A DNA stretch of 64,000 nucleotides from Chryseobacterium sp. Leaf404 (GCF_001424145.1 NZ_LMQM01000010.1:677606-741605); one strand, 5' to 3'. Positions 26,560 through 35,908 are shown, counted from the first letter of the stretch. The notes: a model not told the origin generated them from the sequence alone. Numbers and translations are program-made.

Positions 26560-28113
26560 TTATTTGATATTAATCTGATGAGCATTGAATTTTACTGTAC
26601 TTCCCTTGGTATCTGTGGATAAGCTTAGCTCCGAGTAGCTTTCATTAGGGAAGAAAATTTCGGTCATTACCTTTTCGCCGTCATTGAAGAAAATTTCGAT
26701 GGAAGTTTTATCCAGAAGAATTTTAAATTTTCCCTCAGTTACAGCTTTTGAAAGCGGCGCTTTTGTTACCTTTTCTGCGAATTTATCACCGAAATTGGTT
26801 TTTCCCGATTTCCTGCGGTCTATGAAAAGTGATTTCTCTTTATTATCGATTCCAAAAGTGATTTTTTCACCTAAAAAATTACTGAGAGAAAATGTATAAA
26901 CACCGCCAGTCATTTTCTTAAAATCAAAATCGATCACTGCTTTTGTAAGGTCGATTTCATTATTTTTAAGAATAGATTGGGATGATTTCAGAGTAATATT
27001 TTTTGAAATTTTCTTTCCCTGGTATTTTTCCAGCTGAGAAACGGGTACATTTTTAAGAATATAACCTTCTTTCTTTTTTACAAGGCTCACTTCCCGTGCA
27101 ATGGTGTTACTGCTTCTCCACTTTTCTGTGGGAACTTCCTGCGCATACAGCCAATTCGACATCCAGCCGATGATTACTCTTTTATTTTCTGGGACGTTGT
27201 CAAAAGATACACTTGCATAATTATCCATTCCCCAATCTAACCACACGGCTTTTTCTTTTGCCAGTTGTTTTTCAAAGAGAGGGTCTATTTTAAATGTTTT
27301 TCCATCAAAATCCCCCACAAAAAACTGGGCACCAGAACCTCCGTTTGGTCCACCCGGATTAAGATTTTGAATCAAAACCCATTTGGTTTCCTGTGTTCCC
27401 TCAATTTTTATAGGAAAAAAATCCGGACATTCCCAAACACCGCCGTGTGCACCTAAATCTTTTCCAAAATCTGACAAAAGTTGCCAATCTTTCAAATTTT
27501 TAGAAGCATAAAACTGTGTTTTGTCGTGCGCAGCAATACTCATTATCCATTGCTGATGAATCTCATCTCGGATCACTTTCGGATCTCTGAAATCCCGAAT
27601 ACCTGGATTTTGAATTACAGGATTATTTTTATATTTCGTCCACGTTTTACCGTTATCCAAAGAATACGCTAAAGCCTGACTTTCAACATCAGTTTTATTT
27701 TCTTTTTCCTTTGATGGATCGTGATAGGTATAAAATGCTAAAACTGGAATGTTTTTTCCGTCTCCAAAACCGGAAATGTTGTTTTTATCTACCACAGCGC
27801 TTCCCGAAAAAATATAACCTAAATCATCCGGATAAAGCGCAATGGGCTGCTCCTCCCATCTAATAAGGTCTTTGCTGGTTGCGTGTCCCCAATGCATTGG
27901 CCCCCACTTGTTTCCACCGGGATAATACTGAAAAAACAAATGATAAAGACCATCTGAATAATACAATCCGTTTGGATCATTCATCCAGTTTGCTTTCGGT
28001 GTAAAGTGGTAATTGGGTCTGTAAAGCTGCTCTTCAGAGGCTTGGGAGCCAGACTGCGCTTGGAGCCCGGAATAAAGCGTTGCGATTATTAAAGTTGATA
28101 TGATTTTCTTCAT
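26560..28113 (-). CDS. GH32 fructan beta-fructosidase (levanase/inulinase/invertase type)
   Basis: A 517-residue secreted GH32 enzyme with a signal peptide (about 1-20, ending GLQAQ). The five-bladed propeller (about 33-350) has WMNDPNG (43-49; nucleophile Asp46), FRDPKVI (transition-state stabiliser) and ECPDFF (acid/base Glu). A GH32 C-terminal beta-sandwich follows (about 370-515, with ending GSTVKFNAHQI). It should release fructose from levan, inulin or sucrose-type substrates, most likely in the periplasm, because it has a classical signal peptide without a lipobox. It is the second gene of the operon, 74 bp after the MFS gene and 11 bp before susC. Linkage preference cannot be read from sequence. 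Confidence 0.92.
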   Translation of the reverse strand: MKKIISTLIIATLYSGLQAQSGSQASEEQLYRPNYHFTPKANWMNDPNGLYYSDGLYHLFFQYYPGGNKWGPMHWGHATSKDLIRWEEQPIALYPDDLGYIFSGSAVVDKNNISGFGDGKNIPVLAFYTYHDPSKEKENKTDVESQALAYSLDNGKTWTKYKNNPVIQNPGIRDFRDPKVIRDEIHQQWIMSIAAHDKTQFYASKNLKDWQLLSDFGKDLGAHGGVWECPDFFPIKIEGTQETKWVLIQNLNPGGPNGGSGAQFFVGDFDGKTFKIDPLFEKQLAKEKAVWLDWGMDNYASVSFDNVPENKRVIIGWMSNWLYAQEVPTEKWRSSNTIAREVSLVKKKEGYILKNVPVSQLEKYQGKKISKNITLKSSQSILKNNEIDLTKAVIDFDFKKMTGGVYTFSLSNFLGEKITFGIDNKEKSLFIDRRKSGKTNFGDKFAEKVTKAPLSKAVTEGKFKILLDKTSIEIFFNDGEKVMTEIFFPNESYSELSLSTDTKGSTVKFNAHQINIK

Positions 28114-28187
28114 TATATTTATTTAACAGGAGATTTTTAATTATATTTAAAACACTTTCCTAAGTTTAAACAGCTCATTTTTAAAAT

Positions 28188-29498
28188 CTATTTCGTGAGT
28201 GTTCTGCTTAATTTTTCCAGCGATATACCTTTGGTTTCCGGCATCATAAAAATGACAAATAATAACTGGAATACCATGGCAACCGTAAAGACCAAAAACA
28301 CGGTCGCTGCGCCTATGGTAGCAAATAATGTGGGAATAAGTGATGGAATAACTGCTGCCAAAAGCCAGTGTGTGGAACTTCCGAAAGCCTGACCTGATGC
28401 ACGCAGGTGATTCGGGAAAATCTCAGAAATAAACACCCAGATCACTGTTCCCTGACCAATAGCGTGAGAAGCAATAAACAGGAACAGGAAAATTGGAATC
28501 GCCAATCCCGACCAATGAAAATAAAAAGCCATAGAAACCAATCCTAAAGAAATGATATAACCTACAGAACCCAGATACATCAGAGTTCTTCTTCCCACCT
28601 TATCAATGAGATTTACTCCAACTAAAGTGAAAACCATATTCACAACACCTATCCCGATACTGCTGAGAAGTGCCGTTTTCTCACCTAATCCTGCTTCGCC
28701 AAAAATCCTCGGCGCGTAGTAAAGAAATGCATTTATCCCTGACATCTGATTGAAAAAGGCTACCAGAAAAGCCAGCATCAGCGGAAAACGGTATTTTTTC
28801 ATAAAGATATTTTCCTGTGGCGATTCTGCGTGGTCATCTTCCATCTGCGTGATCAAAGTGTCAGAATCCTGATCTGGACTTAGGATTTTCATCACTTTTT
28901 TCGCTTCTTCTATTCTGGATTTGGAAACCAGCCATCTTGGACTTTCAGGAATTGTGATTACACATAATGTATAAATAGTTGCGGGAATTGCCTGTACACC
29001 AAGCATCCAACGCCAGTCGTTATCACCGATACCACTTAATAAATAATTTGATAAAAATGCAACTAAAATCCCCAGAACAATATTAAACTGATACAAGGAA
29101 ACCATTCTGCCACGGTCTTTTGCAGGTGCAATCTCTGAAATATAAGCCGGTGCAGCAATTGTAGATGCACCAACACCTAAACCACCCATAAATCTGAAAA
29201 ATGCGAACAGATAAGGATCATTGGAAAGTGCCGTTCCTATTGCAGAAAATGCATATAAAACACCAATAATCAAAAGCGTTTTTTTCCTGCCCAATTTATT
29301 GGTCGGTATTCCACCAAAAATAGCACCTATCACTGTACCCCATAATGCCATTCCCATCACTACTGCTCCGTGAAATGCATCTGAGCTGTTCCAGAGTGCC
29401 TGCAACTTTTTGTCTGCCCCGGAAATTACCACTACATCAAACCCGAAAAGAAATCCTGCCAAAGCTGCAGTTACAGACCACATAAGAATTTTATTCAT
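28188..29498 (-). CDS. MFS sugar porter (probable fructose transporter)
   Basis: A 436-residue inner-membrane carrier with twelve hydrophobic segments. It carries sugar-porter signatures: FGFDVVVISGAD near the N-terminus, LGRKKTLLIIG after helix 2, FRFMGGLGVGAST, PESPRWLVSK before the central loop, DKVGRRTLMYLG in the second half, and PETKGISLEKL at the C-terminus. It most likely moves fructose (or a small fructo-oligosaccharide) with H+ into the cytoplasm for the fructokinase encoded downstream. The Bacteroides levan locus has an equivalent transporter (BT1758). It is the promoter-proximal gene of the seven-gene minus-strand set. The upstream spacer contains paired direct repeats that may be the HTCS binding site. 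Confidence 0.9.
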   Translation of the reverse strand: MNKILMWSVTAALAGFLFGFDVVVISGADKKLQALWNSSDAFHGAVVMGMALWGTVIGAIFGGIPTNKLGRKKTLLIIGVLYAFSAIGTALSNDPYLFAFFRFMGGLGVGASTIAAPAYISEIAPAKDRGRMVSLYQFNIVLGILVAFLSNYLLSGIGDNDWRWMLGVQAIPATIYTLCVITIPESPRWLVSKSRIEEAKKVMKILSPDQDSDTLITQMEDDHAESPQENIFMKKYRFPLMLAFLVAFFNQMSGINAFLYYAPRIFGEAGLGEKTALLSSIGIGVVNMVFTLVGVNLIDKVGRRTLMYLGSVGYIISLGLVSMAFYFHWSGLAIPIFLFLFIASHAIGQGTVIWVFISEIFPNHLRASGQAFGSSTHWLLAAVIPSLIPTLFATIGAATVFLVFTVAMVFQLLFVIFMMPETKGISLEKLSRTLTK

Positions 29499-29668
29499 CC
29501 TTAAAAATATTTATTTGTTTGTGGCTAATATATCCCAAGGCGGCTATCCGAAGGTTTAATTATGTAACTAAATATTTCGAAAAGGTTAATTATTTGTTAA
29601 ATAACAGTAACTTACTAATAATCAATTATTTAATTTAAAATAATTTCATTAAATTTTCATCAGGTTTC

Positions 29669-29700
29669 AAAAATGTTACATTGTTTTATAAAAATGTTAC
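29669..29700 (-). promoter_or_regulatory. Candidate HTCS operator: GTAACATTTTT direct repeat, 21-bp spacing
   Basis: The 11-mer AAAAATGTTAC occurs on the plus strand at 29669-29679 and 29690-29700, exactly 21 bp apart, about 170 bp upstream of the MFS gene start. Same-face direct repeats two helical turns apart are what an AraC-type DNA-binding domain, as at the HTCS C-terminus, normally recognises. A second pair lies at 30199-30231. Function is inferred. Confidence 0.6.
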
Positions 29701-29991
29701 GTGTGTTTTGGCGTTTTCGAGGTTTAAGAACAAATAATGTTATGAAAATTTTAACCGAAAAAATGGTCAAGGTGTATCGTTTTTGGATCAATAACTTTTA
29801 GGAATTACAATTCCTATGAAAAGCTGTTTAATTTTCCGAATGAAGCTGTAATGTTGGGAAAATTTAATAAAAAAAGCAACAGATTAGTAAACTGCTGCTG
29901 AATATGGTAAAATATGAGGTGTGAATATTTTTTTCATTGTTGTCCTCAAAAAATTGAAAACAAATTGATTAATACAATGTTTATCGGATAA

Positions 29992-30155
29992 ATTAACAGT
30001 TCGCTCCTACGGAGCTATTTTTTTTGACCTTATTTTTTTTCTATTAACAGTAAGTCCTTACAGGACTAAATACAGCTCCATTAGGAGCTAACTGTTAATA
30101 GAAAGAAAGTAATTCTTTGATAATTTAAGCTCTATAGGAGCGACCTGTTAATTGT
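29992..30155. repeat. Cluster of four REP-like palindromic repeats
   Basis: Four related units of about 25 bp occur within 165 bp. Two are direct: TTAACAGTTCGCTCCTACGG followed by AGCT (about 29994-30016), and TTAACAGTAAGTCCTTACAG followed by GACT (about 30043-30067). Two are inverted: AGCTCCATTAGGAGCTAACT followed by GTTAA (about 30074-30098), and AGCTCTATAGGAGCGACCTG followed by TTAATT (about 30128-30153). Each has its own small palindrome (such as GCTCC-TACG-GAGC) and a TTAACAG tail. TTTCTATTAACAGT and ACTGTTAATAGAAA form a perfect 14-bp outer stem. Such units look like dispersed REP-type elements. Confidence 0.8.
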
Positions 30156-30198
30156 ATAATTTTCATCAGACAACATAATTTTTCTTATCTAAATAAGA

Positions 30199-30231
30199 TT
30201 AAAGTGTTAGATTTTTTTATTAAAATGTTAC
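30199..30231 (-). promoter_or_regulatory. Second candidate HTCS operator pair
   Basis: TTAAAGTGTTAG at 30199-30210 and TTAAAATGTTAC at 30220-30231 differ at two positions and are spaced exactly 21 bp, like the pair at 29669-29700. They lie just beyond the end of the HTCS gene and about 700 bp before the MFS gene, so they may be an accessory site. The match to the first pair is what makes this notable. Confidence 0.45.
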
Positions 30232-30257
30232 AATATCATAGTTGATTTCGCACATTT

Positions 30258-33020
30258 TTACAACTCATTATCTGCGGACTTTCTAAAAGCATTCGGGGAT
30301 ACGCCAAACTTATTTTTGAAGACAGTGGAGAAATAATTCGGGGAAGAAAAACCGTTTTTGTATGCAATCTCAGAAATCGTCAGTTCAGGATTTTGAAGCA
30401 TTGATTTGGCTTGCTCAAGACGGAGATTGTTAATATAATCGCTCACGTTCACATCAAATATTGCTTTTATCTTTCTATAAAGCTGAATTCTGGAAATATT
30501 AAGCAAGTCTGCGAGATTTTCCACTGAAAAATCGGCATTGTCAATATTTGTTTTAATCAAGTTATTCAGATTGTTCACAAAGGTCTGTTCTATGCTTCCG
30601 AACGACTTGCTGTCCACAATTCTGCCAATATTATTTGTATAATAATAACGCAGTTTTTCCCGGTTGTAAAGTAATGCACGCAACGATTGTATCAGAATCG
30701 TGTAACTGAAAGGTTTCGTAAGATAAAGATCAACACCGGATTTCAATCCTTGCAGATAAGATTCTTTATTATCCAGAGCGGTCAAAAGAATGACCGGAAT
30801 ATGTGATGTACGAAGGTCGTTTTTTAAGATTTCACAGATTTCAAAGCCATTTTTGCCCGGAAGATTCACATCACAAACGATAATATCAGGAATTTCAATT
30901 AAAGCTTTATCAATCGCATCTGTACCGTCAGAAACCATTATCTCAAACTCATTCTGAAGCTTGTTGCTTAAAAAGAAAGATAAATCCGAATTGTCCTCTA
31001 CCAAAAGAAGTGAATAACGTTCGCCTTGAGATTCCTGATTTTGAGTAATCGTCTCGTCTTCCAATCCTGTAAAAACGATATCTTTTGCCAGACTTTCAGC
31101 ACCTGCAAGACTAGGTTCTTTTACCATTTGGTCTTCATTGAAATGCTTGTTTCCTTTATAAAGACTGATGACGAACTCTGTTCCCTGAAAAGAACTCACT
31201 TCTATCTTCCCAAGATGAAGATCAATGAACTGTCTGCTAAGATGAAGCCCGATTCCTGAACTGTTTTTTCGGTTGTTGGAACCCTTGAAATAAGCTTCGA
31301 ATACATTGACAATCTCTTTTTCAGGAATTCCGATCCCATTATCTTTGAAGCTGATGACCGCTTGATTTCCTTTTTCCTGAATCGTGATTTCAATTTTTCC
31401 ATTGTCCGGAGTAAATTTAAAAGCGTTGGACAAAAGGTTGAAATAGACTTTATCCATCAGGTTTCTGTCGATATAAAGCTCAAGATTTTTATTCTGAGAA
31501 TGAATTTCGAATTTGATATTTCTTTTCTTCGCTTCATTTTCAAAATCACGGAAAATGGCGTAAGTAAAATCGTAAATATTCGTTTTGGAAACTCTTAGGT
31601 TAAAAGTTTGGTTTTCTATTTTCCTAAAATCCAGCAAGTTATCCACCAGTCGTAATAATCTGTTGGAGTTTTTATTGATCAGCTCCAATTCATAGGGCGG
31701 TTTTGTACCTTTGGTTTTGCCAGAATCAATTAAAGATTCCAATGAACTGAGGATAAGCGTAATGGGCGTTTTGAATTCGTGAGACAATCCCGTAAAAAAA
31801 TTAACCCTTGCTTCATTACTTTCTTTCAACTTATTGGCAATGGTTTCAATCTGGTTTCTTTGAATAGTAATTCTCTCGTTAGTAAGGGTAAGCTGCTTAT
31901 TTTTTATCTTGATTGCATAAATAAGGTAAATAGAATAAGCAACCAGGCAAAACATCAATACCAGCAATATGATAGACCATCGGAACAATTGTTTTTGTGA
32001 AGAATAAAGCTCAGTCTGTTTTTTAATCGCCTGTACCTGATTTTCTATGATGTCTTGCTGTTCGATGATTTTATCAAACTGATTGCGCATAATTTCAGCA
32101 TTCATCCGGTCAATAATCGTTGTGCTAAGTTTGATACGTTTCGGAACAGGAACACCGTTATGAATCTTAATTGCAGTTTTGATGGCTTCTGCTCCACCTG
32201 TCGGATACAATAAAGTGGCGTTCAGCTTACCATCCAGAACCATTTGTACTCCTCCGTCTTTTGTATTCAGTCCGTCAACACCGATAAATTTGATTTGTTT
32301 TTCCAAACCTCTATTCCTTGCAATTTGCCACGCAATGTCGGCAAGCTCATCATTAAAAGCAAAAACATACAGACTTTGCTTTCCTAATGAATCCAGCGTT
32401 TTCCTGAAAGAGTCTGCTGGAAGTCCTTTAAACGTTTTTAGTAAATCTGTATTGGGATTGTTTTTGATAATTTCCTGAAAGCCTAAACTTCTCTCAATTG
32501 TTGGCGAAGATTGGTCGTCACCTCGTATTTCGATTACTTTTTTATCATTTTTGGAATCTGAAAGAATGTAATTGGCTGCATCTTTACCAATTTCAACGTT
32601 ATCTGCGCCAATATATGTTGTATATTTTTCTGAATTAATCTTCCGGTCCAGCAAAATAACGGGAATATTTTTTGCAGCCGCTTTTTCCACCACAGGAACT
32701 AAGGAATGGGGATCAATGGGTGAAATGATAATCACATCCACCTTACGATCAATCAATTTTTGAATATCCTGAATCTGTTTATTGACAGAACCTTCTGCTT
32801 TCTGTATACTCAGCTCTACTTCGGAATGAAGTGATGCCTGTATTTCCATAGAATGGTTCATTGCCAGTCTCCACGGATGATTTCCCAAGCCCTGCGAAAA
32901 TCCGATAGTAATTTTATCTGAAGTTTTCTGCGATTCTTTACAAGAAAAAAAAACAAGAAGAAACAGAACCAATATTATTCTATAAGTCTTAAAAAAACTG
33001 AAAAATTTTAGTGCTAACAT
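30258..33020 (-). CDS. Hybrid two-component system sensor/regulator for fructose
   Basis: A 920-residue one-protein phosphorelay. An N-terminal hydrophobic leader (about 10-26) precedes a periplasmic sugar-binding domain of the ribose-binding (PBP type I) class (about 34-310, IGFSQGLGNHPWRLAMN, VILLDRKINSEKYTTYIGAD). A transmembrane helix follows (about 347-370), then HisKA (GLSHEFKTP, His414), HATPase (NLLSNAFKFTPDNG, NGIGIP, SSGIGLHL), a receiver (Asp717 in IVCDVNLPG) and an AraC-type HTH (about 820-915). This layout matches the fructose-sensing HTCS BT1754 of the Bacteroides levan locus and differs from the more common HTCSs with Reg_prop propellers. It should bind fructose in the periplasm and activate the operon downstream. 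Confidence 0.93.
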   Translation of the reverse strand: MLALKFFSFFKTYRIILVLFLLVFFSCKESQKTSDKITIGFSQGLGNHPWRLAMNHSMEIQASLHSEVELSIQKAEGSVNKQIQDIQKLIDRKVDVIIISPIDPHSLVPVVEKAAAKNIPVILLDRKINSEKYTTYIGADNVEIGKDAANYILSDSKNDKKVIEIRGDDQSSPTIERSLGFQEIIKNNPNTDLLKTFKGLPADSFRKTLDSLGKQSLYVFAFNDELADIAWQIARNRGLEKQIKFIGVDGLNTKDGGVQMVLDGKLNATLLYPTGGAEAIKTAIKIHNGVPVPKRIKLSTTIIDRMNAEIMRNQFDKIIEQQDIIENQVQAIKKQTELYSSQKQLFRWSIILLVLMFCLVAYSIYLIYAIKIKNKQLTLTNERITIQRNQIETIANKLKESNEARVNFFTGLSHEFKTPITLILSSLESLIDSGKTKGTKPPYELELINKNSNRLLRLVDNLLDFRKIENQTFNLRVSKTNIYDFTYAIFRDFENEAKKRNIKFEIHSQNKNLELYIDRNLMDKVYFNLLSNAFKFTPDNGKIEITIQEKGNQAVISFKDNGIGIPEKEIVNVFEAYFKGSNNRKNSSGIGLHLSRQFIDLHLGKIEVSSFQGTEFVISLYKGNKHFNEDQMVKEPSLAGAESLAKDIVFTGLEDETITQNQESQGERYSLLLVEDNSDLSFFLSNKLQNEFEIMVSDGTDAIDKALIEIPDIIVCDVNLPGKNGFEICEILKNDLRTSHIPVILLTALDNKESYLQGLKSGVDLYLTKPFSYTILIQSLRALLYNREKLRYYYTNNIGRIVDSKSFGSIEQTFVNNLNNLIKTNIDNADFSVENLADLLNISRIQLYRKIKAIFDVNVSDYINNLRLEQAKSMLQNPELTISEIAYKNGFSSPNYFSTVFKNKFGVSPNAFRKSADNEL

Positions 33021-33240
33021 ATTAACACAATATTAATGAAGATGTTGCAGATAGGCAATTATAATTGCACTTATCTTATCATAAAAATTCTCCATTTATT
33101 GCACGCATACTTTGATTAGGATTCAGTAAAAAATCTTTTCTGAATTCGAAATATTTAAAAATTCTTAAAAACTAACAAAAACACATTCACCTGGTGATTT
33201 AAAGTTTCATAATTAAATGAACTTGTGACAGGAGCATTAT

Positions 33241-34142
33241 TTACAGAAGCTTTCTTTTTACCTCATCACAGTTTTGTACAATTGTTTTACAGATTTCATC
33301 AACGGTTACAGATGTTTTGTTATCAGAAAAAGGTTCGCCATAGAGGTTTGCCAGTTTATTAATGGTTAAAAATGAAGTGCTGATAATAACCATAATTTGG
33401 ATGGTCAATAACTCAAATGTGCTGTCTTCACCACCTAAATCAATATCGCCGATAAACAACGGCAGTAAAACAATATAAAAACTCACAATAATCTTTGTAA
33501 ATGCACTGTAAATCATCAGAAACGGAGTATTTTTGATCCGCTCTGCTTTCCCCTGAATGTCATAGAAACGGGTAATATGCTGCATCAAATCATTTTTTTC
33601 AAAATTTGCCTTTGATGTAAAACTGTGTTCCAGACTTTTGGTTACGGCGAGTAATAATTAATTTGAAATTTTATTTTCCATGTTGATTTCAAAACTATTT
33701 AACACCTGTATTTCCTGCTCACTGAATGCTGGCTGGAAGTTGTTGTGCATTTCATTTTGAGCTGACGAATGTACAGCAAAATTAATTCAATGATATTCTG
33801 AGCCTGGGTTTTCAGGGAGTTTTCTTCTACCTTAATGATGTTCGCACTGTTACTTTAATAGGCATATATTTTTGCGGCAAAACTTCTTGTGTTGTTGGTA
33901 AGTTCACCAAATATCTTTCGGGCTTCCCACCATCTGTCATACGAAGAATTCATTCTGAAACCTAAGAAAAATGCAACTGCAAGACCAAATACAGAACCTA
34001 TTTGCCGCGGTATTTTATAGATGTGATCACCAAAATATTCTTCAAGACCAAGTATAAAAACTGTATAAGCGGCAGTGACAACAATATATGGCAACGAAAT
34101 TTTCAGCAACTGAATTAAACCCTGCTTTTCTGTTTTTATCAT
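33241..34142 (-). pseudogene. Decayed bestrophin-family (UPF0187) channel gene
   Basis: The minus strand carries a bestrophin/RFP-TM channel gene in pieces. The intact N-terminal part (34142-33855) has FGLAVAFFLGFRMNSSYDRW and WEARKIFGELTNNTRSFAAK, the family signature. After a TAA, the reading SNSANIIKVEENSLKTQAQN continues, a frameshift follows, then LNSFEINMENKISN, another stop, LLAVTKSLEHSFTSKANFEK, and finally the C-terminal part (33588-33241) with LMQHITRFYDIQGKAERIKN. Joined, these give a normal-length protein of about 300 residues. With at least two stops and a shift it cannot make a full channel. Bestrophins are anion (in bacteria sometimes Na+) channels of the inner membrane. No neighbour is functionally linked. 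Confidence 0.85.
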
Positions 34143-34479
34143 CCTTTTAAAATTTTTTTATGTTTTCAGTTAAAGCAGCCGGCTCTGTGAAGATTTTCAT
34201 TAAAATATAAACTTTGCTGTAAAAATATTTGAAAACTGCTGCCAGCTTCTGAGAAAAATTCTGACCTGCCAATGATCTTAACAATCCAAAATTGATTTAT
34301 TTAGCATCTTTTTAAAATTTCATCAAAATTAATTTCCGCGGCCCTTCCTTCTTTAAACTCTGGATGACATGGGAGTTCATTTTAATAAAATTTTCAAACC
34401 ATTTTTATTCTCCCTTTTGGCTTGGGTAAAAGAAAAATGACTTGAAAATTTGTTTATCTAATCATTTTTAAACAGGCTT
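34143..34479. other. Spacer without recognisable content
   Basis: This AT-rich stretch between the decayed bestrophin gene and the end of the DUF3570 gene has no supported ORF. I found no strong hairpin, so the terminator of the ApbE cluster is not identified. Confidence 0.4.
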
Positions 34480-35649
34480 TTATTTGAATCTTACATTTAA
34501 CGATAAAATATCAGATTTCATTCCTATAGATTTTGTGTAATGACCGTAACGGATTTCCAGCATATTCAGGCGTGAAACTCCGAACAGCCCGTTTTTAGGA
34601 TTGATTCTGATGCCCGCTCCGTAAAAATTACTGCTGAATTGAGACAGATCATAATTGCTGGTGTAAAAATCATCAAAAGCGGTATGCTCTTGATACTGTG
34701 CAAAATATTTTGCCGAAGTCTGTTTATAGTAGCGATAGAAAGGCGTCACCGAAACGAAAGGCGAAATCTTTACCGGCGTTTCCAGGCTTACAGTATTTGA
34801 TTTTAAACCCCAGTTGTCTGTGTAATAACGGTAGTAAGCTCTCACAACTAACCGGTCACCTAAAAAATAATTGGCCCTGAATCCCACAGGAATTTTAAAA
34901 CGTTTATCCGGCAAGGCCTCCTGATGCACAGAGCTGTCTTTGAAATAAACCCTGTGAAACGGCAAACTTAGATAACCCGTCTGCTGTACACCATCTGCCA
35001 GAAGCTCCACCTGAAAATTCTGGTTGATAATCTGCGAATACGCTAAAGATAATGCATAAGTGTTTCTGCCGCTCGTTCCCTCATTTTGTGCGGTTCTCAG
35101 CTCTACAGGAGCAATCAGTTTTACCTGATCCATGTACTCCTGAAATTTAGCTGTAAATTCTCCCATTTTGTTGGGCGTTTTCTGCGAAAAACCAATATTG
35201 GCGCTGTAAGACTGGTAATCATACTCAAAAGAAGAAGATACGCCTGCCAGCAAAGTTGTACCATTTTCGGCATTCTCACGGCTCCAGCTCAAAGCAGGAT
35301 AAATCCTGTTGTCTGCACGGGAAGCAGAAGAATTTGCTTTCAGATCAATCATATCAGAAGATGCAGATGTGTAATGGTCTATTCCTGCACTGAAACTAAA
35401 TTTGTTCTTCCGTTCTTTTTTATCGTATTTTACAACGGTTACATCGATCGTATTTGAGATATCAGACAATTTTTCGGTTCCGGTTCCTCCGGTGACGGCA
35501 GAATTATTCCCATCCTGTTTATAATAGCTTGAAACCAAATTGGCTTCATCAAATGTTAGTTTTTTAGGCTGTTCACTTCCTGTATTTTGCTGTGCCTTTA
35601 CATTAAAAATCCCAAAAAGAGCAACGATGCTTATGATAATTTTTTTCAT
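34480..35649 (-). CDS. DUF3570 outer-membrane beta-barrel protein
   Basis: A 389-residue exported protein with a signal peptide (about 1-19, ending NVKAQ) and many amphipathic beta strands rich in aromatic residues (YYRYYTDNWGLKS, FYRYYKQTSAKYFAQYQEHT), ending in LSLNVRFK as expected for a barrel. The segments VSSYYKQDGNNSAVTGGTGT and SNTIDVTVVKYD are typical of DUF3570. It is the last gene of the thioredoxin-ApbE-DUF4266-DUF3570 set, 31 bp after DUF4266. The family has no assigned function; location in the outer membrane is inferred. No flavinylation-type D-x-x-[ST]-G-A-T motif is seen in it. Confidence 0.85.
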   Translation of the reverse strand: MKKIIISIVALFGIFNVKAQQNTGSEQPKKLTFDEANLVSSYYKQDGNNSAVTGGTGTEKLSDISNTIDVTVVKYDKKERKNKFSFSAGIDHYTSASSDMIDLKANSSASRADNRIYPALSWSRENAENGTTLLAGVSSSFEYDYQSYSANIGFSQKTPNKMGEFTAKFQEYMDQVKLIAPVELRTAQNEGTSGRNTYALSLAYSQIINQNFQVELLADGVQQTGYLSLPFHRVYFKDSSVHQEALPDKRFKIPVGFRANYFLGDRLVVRAYYRYYTDNWGLKSNTVSLETPVKISPFVSVTPFYRYYKQTSAKYFAQYQEHTAFDDFYTSNYDLSQFSSNFYGAGIRINPKNGLFGVSRLNMLEIRYGHYTKSIGMKSDILSLNVRFK

Positions 35650-35680
35650 TTTGAATCACATTTTTACTGTACAGTTACTC

Positions 35681-35908
35681 TTAATTACAACCGCATCCAC
35701 CTCCTACTTTCCCGGCATTTGCTCCTGAAGAACCTTCTCTGTAAGACTGAAAACTCAGTTCTGTTTTTTCAACCGGTCTGTTGCCCAGGGTCATTTCGGC
35801 ATCGTTCAGTTTGTTTTTATCGTACTCTTTTACCGTTACGCAGGATTGCATCAGTACATTTGCGGTGATGCACAGGGCAGCAACCGCTGTTTTATTTAAG
35901 TTTTTCAT
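35681..35908 (-). CDS. DUF4266 small lipoprotein with CGC tail
   Basis: A 75-residue protein. The hydrophobic leader (about 5-22) ends in a weak lipobox LMQSC (Cys23), so it is probably a lipoprotein. The mature part has VTVKEYDKNKLNDAEMTLGN and a C-terminus of GKVGGGCGCN with Cys72 and Cys74. This Gly-rich CGC end is the conserved mark of DUF4266 proteins. Only three Cys are outside the leader helix, and one of these would be lipidated. It lies between ApbE and DUF3570, 40 bp after ApbE and 31 bp before DUF3570. The tail could bind a metal or be modified; no function is established. Confidence 0.85.
   Translation of the reverse strand: MKNLNKTAVAALCITANVLMQSCVTVKEYDKNKLNDAEMTLGNRPVEKTELSFQSYREGSSGANAGKVGGGCGCN

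Larger units (their letters stand above)
29499..30257. other. Regulatory spacer of the fructan locus
   Basis: This 759-bp spacer between the HTCS gene and the MFS gene has no supported ORF. It contains two pairs of 21-bp-spaced direct repeats and a four-unit cluster of small palindromic repeats, listed separately. The promoter for the seven-gene fructan operon should lie in its first 200 bp on the minus strand; I could not place a convincing TTTG/TAnnTTTG pair there. Confidence 0.6.
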
